The notes under the pieces were generated by a model, which worked only from the letters and a program-made list of their open reading frames with translations, was not told the origin of the DNA and did no database searches. From contig JANXEN010000004.1 in NCBI GenBank assembly GCA_025058345.1, forward strand, positions 114,929 to 178,928: a DNA stretch of 64,000 bases. The letters are read 5' to 3'. Source of the DNA: Sulfolobales archaeon (lineage in GTDB: Archaea; Thermoproteota; Thermoprotei_A; Sulfolobales; NBVN01). Numbering within the stretch: the first letter of the stretch is position 1; each line of letters opens with the position of its first letter. This document shows positions 52,350 to 61,124 of this stretch, piece by piece. A program made the position numbers and the translations under genes.

Positions 52350-53434
52350 CTCCTCATAACCTCTAAGACGACTTCCTCAGGAACACTGTCCATTAGGAAG
52401 CTACTTCCTATATCCTTAAGGAGTACCATAGCTATCTTACCGCCGACGGACTTCTTATCACGCCTCATTAAATCAAGTAGCTTACTGACCTCAGCGGACT
52501 CCTCAATGCGGGTAGGTAGGCCTAAATCACTCAATGATCTGCATACCTCATCAGCAACTGACTTATTAATGAATCCCATAGCTGCTGACACCTTAGCCTC
52601 ATAGCACATCCCGATTGAGACTGCCTCACCATGTCTTAAGGTGAAGTTAGAGTACGTCTCGACTGCGTGTCCGACGGTATGTCCGAAGTTGAGGATAGCT
52701 CTAATGCCCTCTCTATCGAACTCATCCTTACTTACTATTGAAGCCTTAAACTCACAGCACTTCAATACAGCTTTAAGTAATTCCTCACTACTTACATCTA
52801 GTAATTTAGCCTTATTACTCACTACGTATTTGAAGAACTCACTATCCATGATTATCCCGTATTTAATGATTTCAGCAAGTCCAGACCTTAAATCCCTAAA
52901 GTCATGAGTTTTAAGTAGGTCGACGTCAACTAACACTAATTGCGGGTGGTAGAATACACCTATTAGGTTCTTGCCTTTAGGGTGGTTGATAGCTGCCTTA
53001 CCACCTATCGCTGCATCTACCTGAGCTAGTAGGGTCGTAGGTACTTGAATGTAGTTAATACCCCTCATATACGTAGCTGCTATAAAGCCCGCTAAATCAC
53101 CGGTAGAACCTCCCCCTAAGGCAATTACTGTAGAGTACCTATCGAAGCGGTAGCTTATTAACTCATCGTAGACCCTCTCAACCACTCTTAAATCTTTGCA
53201 GTCTTCCCCGTTAGGAACCTCAATTACGTATGCCTCGTATCCCGCATTACTAAGTAGTTTCTGGACGAACTCACCATATAGTGGCCTCACTACGTTGTTT
53301 GTAATTACTGCGCACTTCTTGCTGTTTCTGAAGCCCTTCATGAATTTCGGTAAGTCGTTTATAACCCCCCTACCCACTATTATTGGGTACTCTTTAGTCT
53401 TAGTCCTTAGAACTACTTCGTGGTAATTACTCAT
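52343..53434 (-). CDS. aroB: 3-dehydroquinate synthase
   Basis: Converts DAHP to 3-dehydroquinate with NAD and a metal. The 363-residue protein has ALGGGSTGDLAGFIAATYMRG, VPTTLLAQVDAAIGGK, NLIGVFYHP and the metal-site FGHTVGHAVE. This is the bacterial-type AroB, not the archaeal AroB' bypass enzyme, and fits the presence of a standard DAHP synthase. GTGA-type overlap with the DAHP synthase gene. Confidence 0.95.
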   Translation of the reverse strand: MSNYHEVVLRTKTKEYPIIVGRGVINDLPKFMKGFRNSKKCAVITNNVVRPLYGEFVQKLLSNAGYEAYVIEVPNGEDCKDLRVVERVYDELISYRFDRYSTVIALGGGSTGDLAGFIAATYMRGINYIQVPTTLLAQVDAAIGGKAAINHPKGKNLIGVFYHPQLVLVDVDLLKTHDFRDLRSGLAEIIKYGIIMDSEFFKYVVSNKAKLLDVSSEELLKAVLKCCEFKASIVSKDEFDREGIRAILNFGHTVGHAVETYSNFTLRHGEAVSIGMCYEAKVSAAMGFINKSVADEVCRSLSDLGLPTRIEESAEVSKLLDLMRRDKKSVGGKIAMVLLKDIGSSFLMDSVPEEVVLEVMRSW

Positions 53435-54246
53435 AACTTCCTACCGACGGCTTCAGCTATCTTTCGGACTTCCTTAATTAGTTCTGAGAATTCGTCAACG
53501 GTGATTGACTGAGCGCCATCGCTTAAAGCTTTTTCAGGCTCTGGATGTACTTCAACAATTAGCCCGTCAGCCCCTGCAGCTATAGAGGCTCTTGATGCAG
53601 GTATTACTAAGTCCCTCCTGCCGGTAGCGTGGCTTGGGTCAGCGATTACTGGTAGATAACTTAATTTCTTGACGTAAGGTATTGAAACCACGCTTAACGT
53701 GAAGCGTGTATGTGTTTCAAATGTTCGAATTCCCCTCTCACATAGGATTATGTTCCTATTACCTTCAACGGCTATGTATTCTGCTGCCCCCAACCACTCC
53801 TCAATGCTTGCGGAAAATCCCCTCTTGAGGAGTATTGGTTTGTTAGCCCGCCCTAACTCTTTAAGTAGTGTGTAGTTCTGCATATTCCTAGCACCGACCT
53901 GAAGTACATCAGCGTACTTACTAACTAATGGTATGTCACGAGGATCCATAACCTCTGTAACTATGGGTAGTCCTGTCTCCTCACGGGCTGTGGACAACAT
54001 CTTAAGGCCTTCCTCACCTAGGCCTTGGAAACTGTAGGGGGATGTCCTAGGTTTGAAGGCCCCTCCCCTAAGCATATGGGCTCCGAGTTTCTTAACCTCC
54101 TTAGCTACCTTCAACACCTGATCGACGCTCTCTACTGAGCAGGGGCCGGCTATCACTACAACCTTATCGCCTCCGACTTCAACCCCACCTATATCTAAGA
54201 TTAGGTCGTCCTTCCGGAATTCCCTAGAAACTAGCTTGTAGGTCAC
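53431..54246 (-). CDS. aroF: DAHP synthase, type I-beta
   Basis: Condenses phosphoenolpyruvate and erythrose-4-phosphate. The 271-residue protein has [60 protein letters not shown] and [12 protein letters not shown]. No ACT or chorismate-mutase domain is attached, so feedback inhibition of this polypeptide is unlikely, as in Pyrococcus. GTG start overlapping the transketolase C-subunit stop. Confidence 0.95.
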   Translation of the reverse strand: MTYKLVSREFRKDDLILDIGGVEVGGDKVVVIAGPCSVESVDQVLKVAKEVKKLGAHMLRGGAFKPRTSPYSFQGLGEEGLKMLSTAREETGLPIVTEVMDPRDIPLVSKYADVLQVGARNMQNYTLLKELGRANKPILLKRGFSASIEEWLGAAEYIAVEGNRNIILCERGIRTFETHTRFTLSVVSIPYVKKLSYLPVIADPSHATGRRDLVIPASRASIAAGADGLIVEVHPEPEKALSDGAQSITVDEFSELIKEVRKIAEAVGRKL

Positions 54247-55160
54247 CGCTCCCTCACCACCTTAGTAACAGCTCTAGATATATCTGATGATGTAAGCCCT
54301 AAGAACTTCCTAAGATCCCCTAAAGACCTAGCCGAATGTCCGAAGGTATCATCAACCCCTACAAACTCAATAGGGATTGGATACTTCCTACTAATTACCT
54401 CAGCGACTGCACTGCCTAGACCCCCTAATACGTTATGCTCCTCAGCAACTACCATAGCTCCAGTCTTCATCGCGTATTTAAGGATGGTCTCCCTATCTAA
54501 TGGTTTGACTGTATGTGAGTCAATTACCGCAGCGCTGATACCTACGTTCCTCAACTCCTTAGCAGCTTTAACTGATTCTGAAACCATATTGCCTATAGCA
54601 ACTATTGCTACGTCGGAGCCATCCATAACTACGTTTGCAACCCCTAACCTACATAGGCATTCATCATACACTCTCTCATCCTCATCTCTGCCAATCCTAA
54701 TGTAGGCAGGTCCTTCATCCTTAACTACCTCAGTTAGACATCCCCTCAACTCCAATGAATCAGCTGGTACAATTACCTTCATACCTGGAATTACACGCAT
54801 TAATGCGATGTCCTCGAAGCATTGGTGTGACGGCCCATCACCGAAGTTTGAGATACCGGCATGAGTCCCCACGAATTTAACGTTAAGTTTAGCCCTAGCT
54901 ACTGTATTTCTAATTTGTTCCCAAGCCCTCATGAGGAAAGATGCGTATGTACTTGCGATTACTTTCTTACCGACTGAAGCTAGGCCAGAAGCAACACCAA
55001 CTAAGTCCTGCTCGCTGATCCCTACGTTCACAAACCTATCGGGGAAGTTTTCAGCAAATAATGAAGTCATCGTATGGCTCGCTGAGTCAGCATCAACTAC
55101 GTAGAGGTCGCTGTACGTTAAGCCAATCTCAACCAGTGTTCTCCCAAACGTTAACCTCAT
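54243..55160 (-). CDS. transketolase, C-terminal subunit
   Basis: A 305-residue protein with the pyrimidine-binding and C-terminal domains of transketolase. DADSASHTMTSLFAENFPDRFVNVGISEQDLVGVASGLA contains the catalytic Glu. It pairs with the N-terminal subunit whose stop overlaps its start. Together they exchange two-carbon units and can make erythrose-4-phosphate, the DAHP synthase substrate encoded next, which explains the operon position. Confidence 0.93.
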   Translation of the reverse strand: MRLTFGRTLVEIGLTYSDLYVVDADSASHTMTSLFAENFPDRFVNVGISEQDLVGVASGLASVGKKVIASTYASFLMRAWEQIRNTVARAKLNVKFVGTHAGISNFGDGPSHQCFEDIALMRVIPGMKVIVPADSLELRGCLTEVVKDEGPAYIRIGRDEDERVYDECLCRLGVANVVMDGSDVAIVAIGNMVSESVKAAKELRNVGISAAVIDSHTVKPLDRETILKYAMKTGAMVVAEEHNVLGGLGSAVAEVISRKYPIPIEFVGVDDTFGHSARSLGDLRKFLGLTSSDISRAVTKVVRER

Positions 55161-56248
55161 TAAATTACCCCCGTAAGCCTTAATTCCTCCTTAGTGATAG
55201 GTCTGCTGTGGTATTTGTTGTTCCCCTCAGCTGGGGGGAACCCCCTCCCCTTAACGGTATGTGCTATTATAGCTGTAGGCCCACCCTTATGTTCATCAGC
55301 TTCGTTGAAGGCACCTAGAAGTTCTCTAAAGTTATGTCCGTCAACCTCAATTACGTGCCATCCAAACGATATCCACTTCATGACTAGAGGCTCTAAAGGT
55401 TTAACAGCTTCAGTAAGACCTTCCTGCTGATATTTATTCCTGTCGATAATGACTATTAAGTTATCAAGCCTTAACTTACTTGCAGTCATAGCAGCCTCCC
55501 AGACCTGACCTTCATCTAACTCACCGTCACCCATAATTACGTAGACCTTAGCTGGGATGCCGTCGTTCTTAAGGGCTAGTGCCATTCCACAACCTATGGA
55601 TAGTCCCTGACCTAATGACCCTGAAACCATGTCTACACCAGGGATTTCAGTGTCCGGATGCCCTTGAAGAATGCCTTCAATATCTCTGAACTTCCTTAAC
55701 TCATCTCTAGGTATGATTCCAGTAGTGGCTAGTACCGCGTAAAGTGCGGGTGCTGCATGGCCCTTACTAAGGATTAGCCTATCCCGTAAATGCCATTTAG
55801 GGTTCTTAAAGTCATACCTCATTTTAGCGGTGAGAAGCGTAACCAGGATATCAACTACGGATAGGGAAGCCCCTACGTGGCCGGACCCTGCCTCAGCAAC
55901 CATTTCTAGAACATGTCTTCGAACGATCTCCGACCTCTCAGTTAAGACCTTAATTACATCTAAATCCACTGTAAAGTCCTTAATTGCGGTAGAGTTTAGT
56001 AGTTCGATGACGAAGTGACCCATCGGAGTTAGCACTACTTCTTTAACCCCGTTACCGTTACTGACGTTAATTAAGTTAAGGTCACGTAAGACTTTAGCAT
56101 TAGCCTTAAGTGTTGATAGAGGTATTCCGTGCTTTCTAGATAGGTTTCTAAGAGCTGAAGATAAGCTCTTATACGTATTTAACCTTAACTCTTTGAGGAG
56201 TATTACCTGGTTGTTGTTTAGGCCCCTCTTAATAATCTCCCTAATCAC
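55160..56248 (-). CDS. transketolase N-terminal subunit with an added N-terminal winged-helix domain
   Basis: A 362-residue protein. Residues about 105-362 are the thiamine-diphosphate domain of transketolase: EMVAEAGSGHVGASLS, LSKGHAAPALYA, and IMGDGELDEGQVWEAA with the DRNKYQQEG metal site. The first 95 residues are extra: KSLSSALRNLSRKHGIPLSTL and KANAKVLRDLNLINV read as a helix-turn-helix followed by a beta wing (KEVVLTPMGHF). A DNA-binding domain fused to the first enzyme of the aromatic operon suggests autogenous control. GTG start at 56248. It heads the eleven-gene operon. The extra domain could instead serve protein contacts. Confidence 0.88.
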   Translation of the reverse strand: MIREIIKRGLNNNQVILLKELRLNTYKSLSSALRNLSRKHGIPLSTLKANAKVLRDLNLINVSNGNGVKEVVLTPMGHFVIELLNSTAIKDFTVDLDVIKVLTERSEIVRRHVLEMVAEAGSGHVGASLSVVDILVTLLTAKMRYDFKNPKWHLRDRLILSKGHAAPALYAVLATTGIIPRDELRKFRDIEGILQGHPDTEIPGVDMVSGSLGQGLSIGCGMALALKNDGIPAKVYVIMGDGELDEGQVWEAAMTASKLRLDNLIVIIDRNKYQQEGLTEAVKPLEPLVMKWISFGWHVIEVDGHNFRELLGAFNEADEHKGGPTAIIAHTVKGRGFPPAEGNNKYHSRPITKEELRLTGVI

Positions 56249-56316
56249 ATCTAATTCGGAGTTTACAGAATTAGGGTTTAAAGTATTGGATATTGGAATT
56301 GGTTCCTCATACGACC

Positions 56317-56348
56317 CCCTAGAATTAGGGAATAGACCTACTTAAAAA
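56317..56348 (-). promoter_or_regulatory. promoter and possible operator of the aromatic operon
   Basis: On the minus strand a TATA-like GTTTTTAAGTAGG lies at about 56337-56349. A small inverted repeat, CCCTA/TAGGG with a four-base loop, covers 56317-56330, where transcription should start. A repressor bound there would block initiation. The winged-helix domain of the first gene product is one candidate binder. The leader to the GTG at 56248 is about 70 bases. Confidence 0.4.
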
Positions 56349-56487
56349 CGTATTGGATAAGTAGAGATGGCCATTACTTCGAAAAACTTTAATTAATTTA
56401 ATCGTTTTACATCACTACCATACCTCGTAGGGGGTGCGTTAGCCATTGTAAGGTTTTTAAGTACTTATATTCAATCTTTTAGGAGGT

Positions 56488-56664
56488 ATGATGAGGTCTC
56501 AGAAAGTGTATGTTGCTTTATTAGTGTTGTTTACGGCTCTCTTCTACTTAGTGCCTTACACTCTTTACGTAGGTGTTAGGGGCTTCACGTTATTTACTTA
56601 CTGGTCCTTACTTACGCTGCTGTGGATTGCGATAACCTTAATTTATCTGAGGAGGTGGGGTTGA
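56488..56664 (+). CDS. small two-helix membrane protein, partner of the symporter
   Basis: A 58-residue protein with two hydrophobic segments (YVALLVLFTALFYLVPYTLY and FTYWSLLTLLWIAITLIYL) and a basic end LRRWG. AGGAGGT at 56481-56487 precedes ATG codons at 56488 and 56491. The symporter start codon immediately follows its stop. Small DUF997/DUF3311-like proteins pair with sodium:solute symporters in this way, for example beside panF. It is shorter than most gene-calling cut-offs. Confidence 0.8.
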   Translation: MMRSQKVYVALLVLFTALFYLVPYTLYVGVRGFTLFTYWSLLTLLWIAITLIYLRRWG

Positions 56665-58128
56665 TTGTTAGCTCATTTCGCTGTTTTCTTAGCTGCCTAT
56701 ATCGTATTAGGTACTTTAATAGCTGTCATTTCTAGGAGGTTTGGCGTTAAGTCCACTCGTGAGTATTTCGTAGGTAATTACAGGTTGGGTGGGTTCTTAT
56801 CATCTATGACTTACGCAGCAACTACTTACAGCGCATTTATGATGGTTGGGTTAGTTGGGCTTACATACGCTACCGGTGTTGGTGCCTTAGGTTTTGAGTT
56901 GATTTACTTACTAGCTACTTTAGCTTTACTGGCTATTTTCTCAAAGAAGGTGTGGTTAATGGCTAGGGAGCATGGTTGGGTAAGTCCTTCAGAGATGCTT
57001 TCAGGTCTTTACGGAAGTAAGTTGTTAGGTAAGCTCACCGCACTCACCTACTTGATATCGCTAATTCCATACATATCAGCTCAGGTAATAGGTATAGGGA
57101 CAATATTCGAGAGCTTAGGCCTAAATTACTTCGTAGGAGTTTCCGTAGCTGCCTTCCTAATCCTCCTCTGGACTATATTAGCAGGTATATGGAGCGTAGC
57201 TACTACAGATGCTTACCAAGCAATTTTAATGATCGTCGCATCTGTAGTATTCCTAGTAACTACCTCAATTAAGATGTCCTCCCTAAACGTAAGCGATGTT
57301 GTAGTAGCTTTAGATAAGGTCGGTGTAACCGGCATCACCCCCTTCTGGTCCTTCAGTACCTTCCTAGCATATACATTGCCTTGGATATTTTTCGCAGTTA
57401 CCAATCCTCAAGTAGTTCAGAGGATGTTCATGCCGGTGAACGAGAAAGCCCTTAAAAACACCATCAAATATTTCTCACTGTATGGCTATGCATATACGTT
57501 AATAGTCGTTACTGTGGGACTTATGGCTAGGGCGTTAACAGAGTTTAAGCTACTTCCCGTAATTACTAATAGGGATTTAGTTACTCCGACCCTAGCTCTG
57601 ACTTTCGACCCGTCACTGACTTCTCTAATCTTCGTATCAATCATAGCTGCTGCCGTATCAACCGCTAACTCCATAATCCTCAGCATAGCCTCATCAATAA
57701 TTAGGGATTTCTACGAAGTTGGGGCTAGGAAAGTAAGCGCTGGCCGTATCCTACTATACAGTAACTTAGTCGTGGTCTGCTTAACCGTAATAAGTATGTT
57801 GGTTGCTTACTTAAGGCCTGGATTCGTTGTCGAGATGTCAGTACTGTCCTCAGTTATACTCCTCCCACTAGCTCCTATAACGATTACTGGGTGGTTAAGT
57901 CCTACTAGGGCTAAGAAGTTAATCCCTGGAGCTGTAGCGGGTTTAGTTGGGGGTGCTGCCTTCGCGTTATATAACGCATTGATCTACGGCCCCGTTAGGA
58001 CGTTCTTAGCGGTTTCTTACGGGCTTCCGATATCGTTCTGGGTATTGGCGATAGCTACTGCATCCATATTAGTTAACTACCTGTTCATTAATCTTAAGTC
58101 TAAGGAAGTCCGTAATGTAATAACGTGA
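56665..58128 (+). CDS. sodium:solute symporter (SSF family)
   Basis: A 487-residue symporter with about thirteen helices. SRRFGVKSTREYFVGNYRLGGFLSS and ATTYSAFMMVGLVGL near the N-terminus, and GIWSVATTDAYQAILMI around helix 5, are typical SSF signatures. IAAAVSTANSIILSIASSIIRDFYE is the sodium-site helix region. The substrate may be a carboxylate, considering the neighbouring aldolase and dehydrogenase genes. TTG start at 56665 with GGAGGTGGGG upstream. Confidence 0.92.
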   Translation: MLAHFAVFLAAYIVLGTLIAVISRRFGVKSTREYFVGNYRLGGFLSSMTYAATTYSAFMMVGLVGLTYATGVGALGFELIYLLATLALLAIFSKKVWLMAREHGWVSPSEMLSGLYGSKLLGKLTALTYLISLIPYISAQVIGIGTIFESLGLNYFVGVSVAAFLILLWTILAGIWSVATTDAYQAILMIVASVVFLVTTSIKMSSLNVSDVVVALDKVGVTGITPFWSFSTFLAYTLPWIFFAVTNPQVVQRMFMPVNEKALKNTIKYFSLYGYAYTLIVVTVGLMARALTEFKLLPVITNRDLVTPTLALTFDPSLTSLIFVSIIAAAVSTANSIILSIASSIIRDFYEVGARKVSAGRILLYSNLVVVCLTVISMLVAYLRPGFVVEMSVLSSVILLPLAPITITGWLSPTRAKKLIPGAVAGLVGGAAFALYNALIYGPVRTFLAVSYGLPISFWVLAIATASILVNYLFINLKSKEVRNVIT

Positions 58129-58188
58129 TGGATTATAATTGTTTAAGGTATAAATATCTCAAAAATTAACATTATTAAGGTGTTGTTT

Positions 58189-59175
58189 ATGCGTTTTGAA
58201 TCTCTTAAAGAGTTCTTAATGAGGGGTTCAGTACTAGTCGTTCAGATGACCCCATTCACTAAGGACGATGAGGTGGATTTCGAAGGCATTAGGGAGAACA
58301 CTAAATACTTAGTTGAGGTGGGTAAGGGAAGCCCGCTTGCGTTAGTTCCATGCGGGAGTAACGGTGAGTTCTACGCGATGAAAGAAGATGAAATTAAGAA
58401 GGTCATCGAAGTTGTGGTTGAGGAGGCTGGTGGTAAGGTACCTGTTATCGCGGGTACAGGTGCTGCTGGAACTAAAGTAGCGGTAGAGCTCAGTAAGTAT
58501 TCCCAAGATGTTGGTGCTGACGGTGTTCAGGTAGTTCTTCCTTACTACCACGTACCTGATGAGGAAGGTATGTACCTCCATTACAGGAAAATAGCTGAGG
58601 CTTTAGATATCGGCGTCATGGTCTACAATAACCCCAGCGTATCTAAGGTCTATGTAAGGCCTGCATTGATGAGGAGGATTGCTGAAATTCCGAACATAGT
58701 TGGCGTTAAGGAAAACACCCCATTTATAGATGTCTTCTACCAGCAGGTGAAGTCTGTAGGGCATAAAATACCTATAGTTCAGGGACGTGGTGAGTGGTGG
58801 TACGCAGCTACACTACCTTACGGTGCTAGGGGATTCGTATCAGGCCTAGCTAACTTCATGCCTGAATTCAGCTTAGAGTTACTTAAGGCTGGGAACGAAG
58901 GTGATTGGAAGAAAGTACATGAGTTAGTTAAGAAGTTAGAACCTCTCGACGAGTTCATAGCTAAGATGCGTGAGAAGTACGGGCCGTCGACGGCAGTTCT
59001 ACAGCCACCCTACGGGACATCATACATCTACATGAGTGTTAGGAAGGCAGCTATGGAGATATTAGGGCTTAAAGGAGGTAGTATGAGGCTACCCCTAGTT
59101 AATTTAAGGGATGAGGATAGGGCTGAGTTAGAGGAAGTTCTCCTAAATAAGTTAAGGCTTAAGAGGATTAAGTAA
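58189..59175 (+). CDS. DHDPS/NAL-family aldolase, copy 2
   Basis: A roughly 328-residue class I aldolase-type protein. VPCGSNGEFYAM is the pyruvate-binding loop, VMVYNNPSVSK contains the Tyr, and VGVKENTPF holds the Schiff-base Lys. It has a C-terminal extension compared with copy 1 at 34046 and is only distantly similar to it. Its place after the symporter suggests breakdown of an imported keto or hydroxy acid. ATG 58189 with AAGGTG upstream is preferred over TTG 58180. Confidence 0.85.
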   Translation: MRFESLKEFLMRGSVLVVQMTPFTKDDEVDFEGIRENTKYLVEVGKGSPLALVPCGSNGEFYAMKEDEIKKVIEVVVEEAGGKVPVIAGTGAAGTKVAVELSKYSQDVGADGVQVVLPYYHVPDEEGMYLHYRKIAEALDIGVMVYNNPSVSKVYVRPALMRRIAEIPNIVGVKENTPFIDVFYQQVKSVGHKIPIVQGRGEWWYAATLPYGARGFVSGLANFMPEFSLELLKAGNEGDWKKVHELVKKLEPLDEFIAKMREKYGPSTAVLQPPYGTSYIYMSVRKAAMEILGLKGGSMRLPLVNLRDEDRAELEEVLLNKLRLKRIK

Positions 59176-59197
59176 TTTAAAAAGTAGTGTTTGGTTT

Positions 59198-60205
59198 TTA
59201 AAAAGTCAGTACAGCCCTCCCCTTAACTTCCCCTCTCCTGAGTTTCTCAATAGCGGCGTTAACTTCCTCAAACTTGAATAACTCAACCCTAGGCCTCACC
59301 ATGCCAGCCGCAACTAACTCCAAACTCCTCATTATATCGCCTCTAGTGAAGCCTATATTACCAACCACCTTAACGTCTTTAAGTATCCAATCTATGACCG
59401 GTAGTGATAACTCACCAACAGGTAGGCCGACAAGCACTAAGGTACCTCCAGCCCTCAGCGAGTCGTACGCCTGCCTCATAGCCTTCAGAGACTCTACAGG
59501 AGTTACAGCCACATCAGCACCGCCTAAGTTCTTTATATACTTAACTGGGTCCTCCTTAGATGCGTTAACTGTGTAGTCAGCCCCAACCTCCTTAGCGAAC
59601 TCCAACTTACTCTCCAATATATCTACAGCAACAACCTTAGCCCCTAAAGCCTTAGCTACTTGAACTGCGTTATGTCCTAATCCCCCAACACCGAATACGG
59701 AGACTAAATCCCCAGGCACTACCTTAGATGCGTAGGTGAGGGACCTATATGGGGTTGCTACTGCGTCAGTAGCTGAGGTAGCTTCAGGGAATGACACACC
59801 TTCAGGTATTTTAATTAAATGAGTTGCTGGGGCCTTAACAAGCTCAGCGTACCCACCATCTACTACGTAGCCTGTATTTAACTGATTTTCGCAGATGTTT
59901 TCACGTCCTGAAAGGCATGGCTTACACCTACCGCATGTCCACCATAGCCATGACAAAGCGACCTTATCACCTGGTTTTAGATGCTTAACACCATCGCCGA
60001 CACTCTCCACAACTCCGGCTACCTCATGTCCCAGGATTATAGGTAGCTTAGCTGGTGGGATTTTACCGTCGATGATCTCAAGGTCTGAGTGACATATACC
60101 TACAGCCTTAACCTTAATTAAGGCTTCACCATAAGCGGGTACAGGATCGGGGACCTCCTCAATAACTAATGGTTTTTGAAGTTCACGAAGTAATGCTGCT
60201 TTCAT
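59198..60205 (-). CDS. zinc-dependent alcohol dehydrogenase
   Basis: A 335-residue medium-chain dehydrogenase. GICHSDLEIIDG and LGHEVAGVVESVGDGV carry the catalytic zinc ligands, CGRCKPCLSGRENIC the structural zinc, and VFGVGGLGHNAVQVAKALG the NAD fold, followed by VVAVDI. It has the primary or secondary alcohol dehydrogenase layout of archaeal MDR enzymes. A TATA-like TATAAAATATA ends about 17 bases before the ATG, so the transcript is probably leaderless or nearly so. Confidence 0.92.
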   Translation of the reverse strand: MKAALLRELQKPLVIEEVPDPVPAYGEALIKVKAVGICHSDLEIIDGKIPPAKLPIILGHEVAGVVESVGDGVKHLKPGDKVALSWLWWTCGRCKPCLSGRENICENQLNTGYVVDGGYAELVKAPATHLIKIPEGVSFPEATSATDAVATPYRSLTYASKVVPGDLVSVFGVGGLGHNAVQVAKALGAKVVAVDILESKLEFAKEVGADYTVNASKEDPVKYIKNLGGADVAVTPVESLKAMRQAYDSLRAGGTLVLVGLPVGELSLPVIDWILKDVKVVGNIGFTRGDIMRSLELVAAGMVRPRVELFKFEEVNAAIEKLRRGEVKGRAVLTF

Positions 60206-60344
60206 AATTTCACATTATAATTAATATATTTTATAATTATAACTCTTAATGAACATTATCTAACGCTTCAGTAACGTAATGAAATAAAGGAAATCACTTA
60301 GATTTTAGGGTTTACCGCTAGACTGTGGGGAAACTTCTAGCAGA

Positions 60345-61094
60345 TTAAGTCCTACCAACCAGTAATGTAAGCGAGTGTTCCGGAATTGGCTCCATCATAA
60401 GTATTTGATAAACTGGCGGCGGGTACTTACTCCCCACGCTTTTGAGTCTCCCCATAGCAGCCCTCAGGTCCTCAACTCTCATACCAACCCATAACTCATC
60501 ATCTTGAGCCTCTGCTAAACCTCTAGCACCTCCACACGGTATCGTAAGCCATGGTGACCTACCGTTAATGACCGTAGCTACTATTTCACATGCGGCATGA
60601 CCGTTGAAGTCAGACTTAGGTTTAATACCCTGTGAGTCGAAATACCCTACCAACAGTAGGTATGCCTGAGCCGAATTGGCCATCATGATGATGCCATCTG
60701 GGTTTAAGTGCAGTTCGTCAAACTTCTTAAGCGGTGCTAGTACTCCAGATTTATACTTGCCCATTGGCAGTGTGTGTATGTTTGCTATTACTGACTTAGC
60801 TATCTCTTCAGGCATTTTCCTTAAAGTCACCCACTTCCTGTAGTAGTTATCGGGTAATTCCTTAAACCCCAGTATATACGTACCTATTACGCAGGCATCT
60901 ACGTTTTCAGCAGATATACCCACAGTTTTACCGTAGATGCTTGCTAGCTTCATGATCTGACATAACGCTAAGTTTTTATTGATGTATGGTAGGTCTGAAC
61001 GCACTTCCTCAAATAGCTTAATGCCTATAGGGTCTGATTTAAGCTTAATTAACTCAATTAAGTCTTTGTGAAGGGACTCATAAGAATTAAACAT
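60345..61094 (-). CDS. DUF169-family protein
   Basis: A roughly 249-residue DUF169 protein. KSDPIGIKLFEE near the N-terminus, CQIMKLASIYGKTVGISAENVDAC, and the C-terminal IPCGGARGLAEAQDDELWVGM are typical of the family, whose function is unknown. Cysteines at conserved positions (CQIM, DACVIG, HAACEI, IPCGG) may bind a metal or cluster. ATG 61094 with GGTGAG upstream is preferred over GTG 61106. It is directly downstream of the larA homologue and probably co-transcribed. Confidence 0.8.
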   Translation of the reverse strand: MFNSYESLHKDLIELIKLKSDPIGIKLFEEVRSDLPYINKNLALCQIMKLASIYGKTVGISAENVDACVIGTYILGFKELPDNYYRKWVTLRKMPEEIAKSVIANIHTLPMGKYKSGVLAPLKKFDELHLNPDGIIMMANSAQAYLLLVGYFDSQGIKPKSDFNGHAACEIVATVINGRSPWLTIPCGGARGLAEAQDDELWVGMRVEDLRAAMGRLKSVGSKYPPPVYQILMMEPIPEHSLTLLVGRT

Positions 61095-61124
61095 AGAACT
61101 CACCACTAGTATTTGATTTTTAGG

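Noticed and set aside
60215-60239. Direct repeat TTATAATTA twice, 16 bases apart, upstream of the alcohol dehydrogenase.
   Set aside because: Very AT-rich and overlapping the likely TATA box; low complexity explains it.
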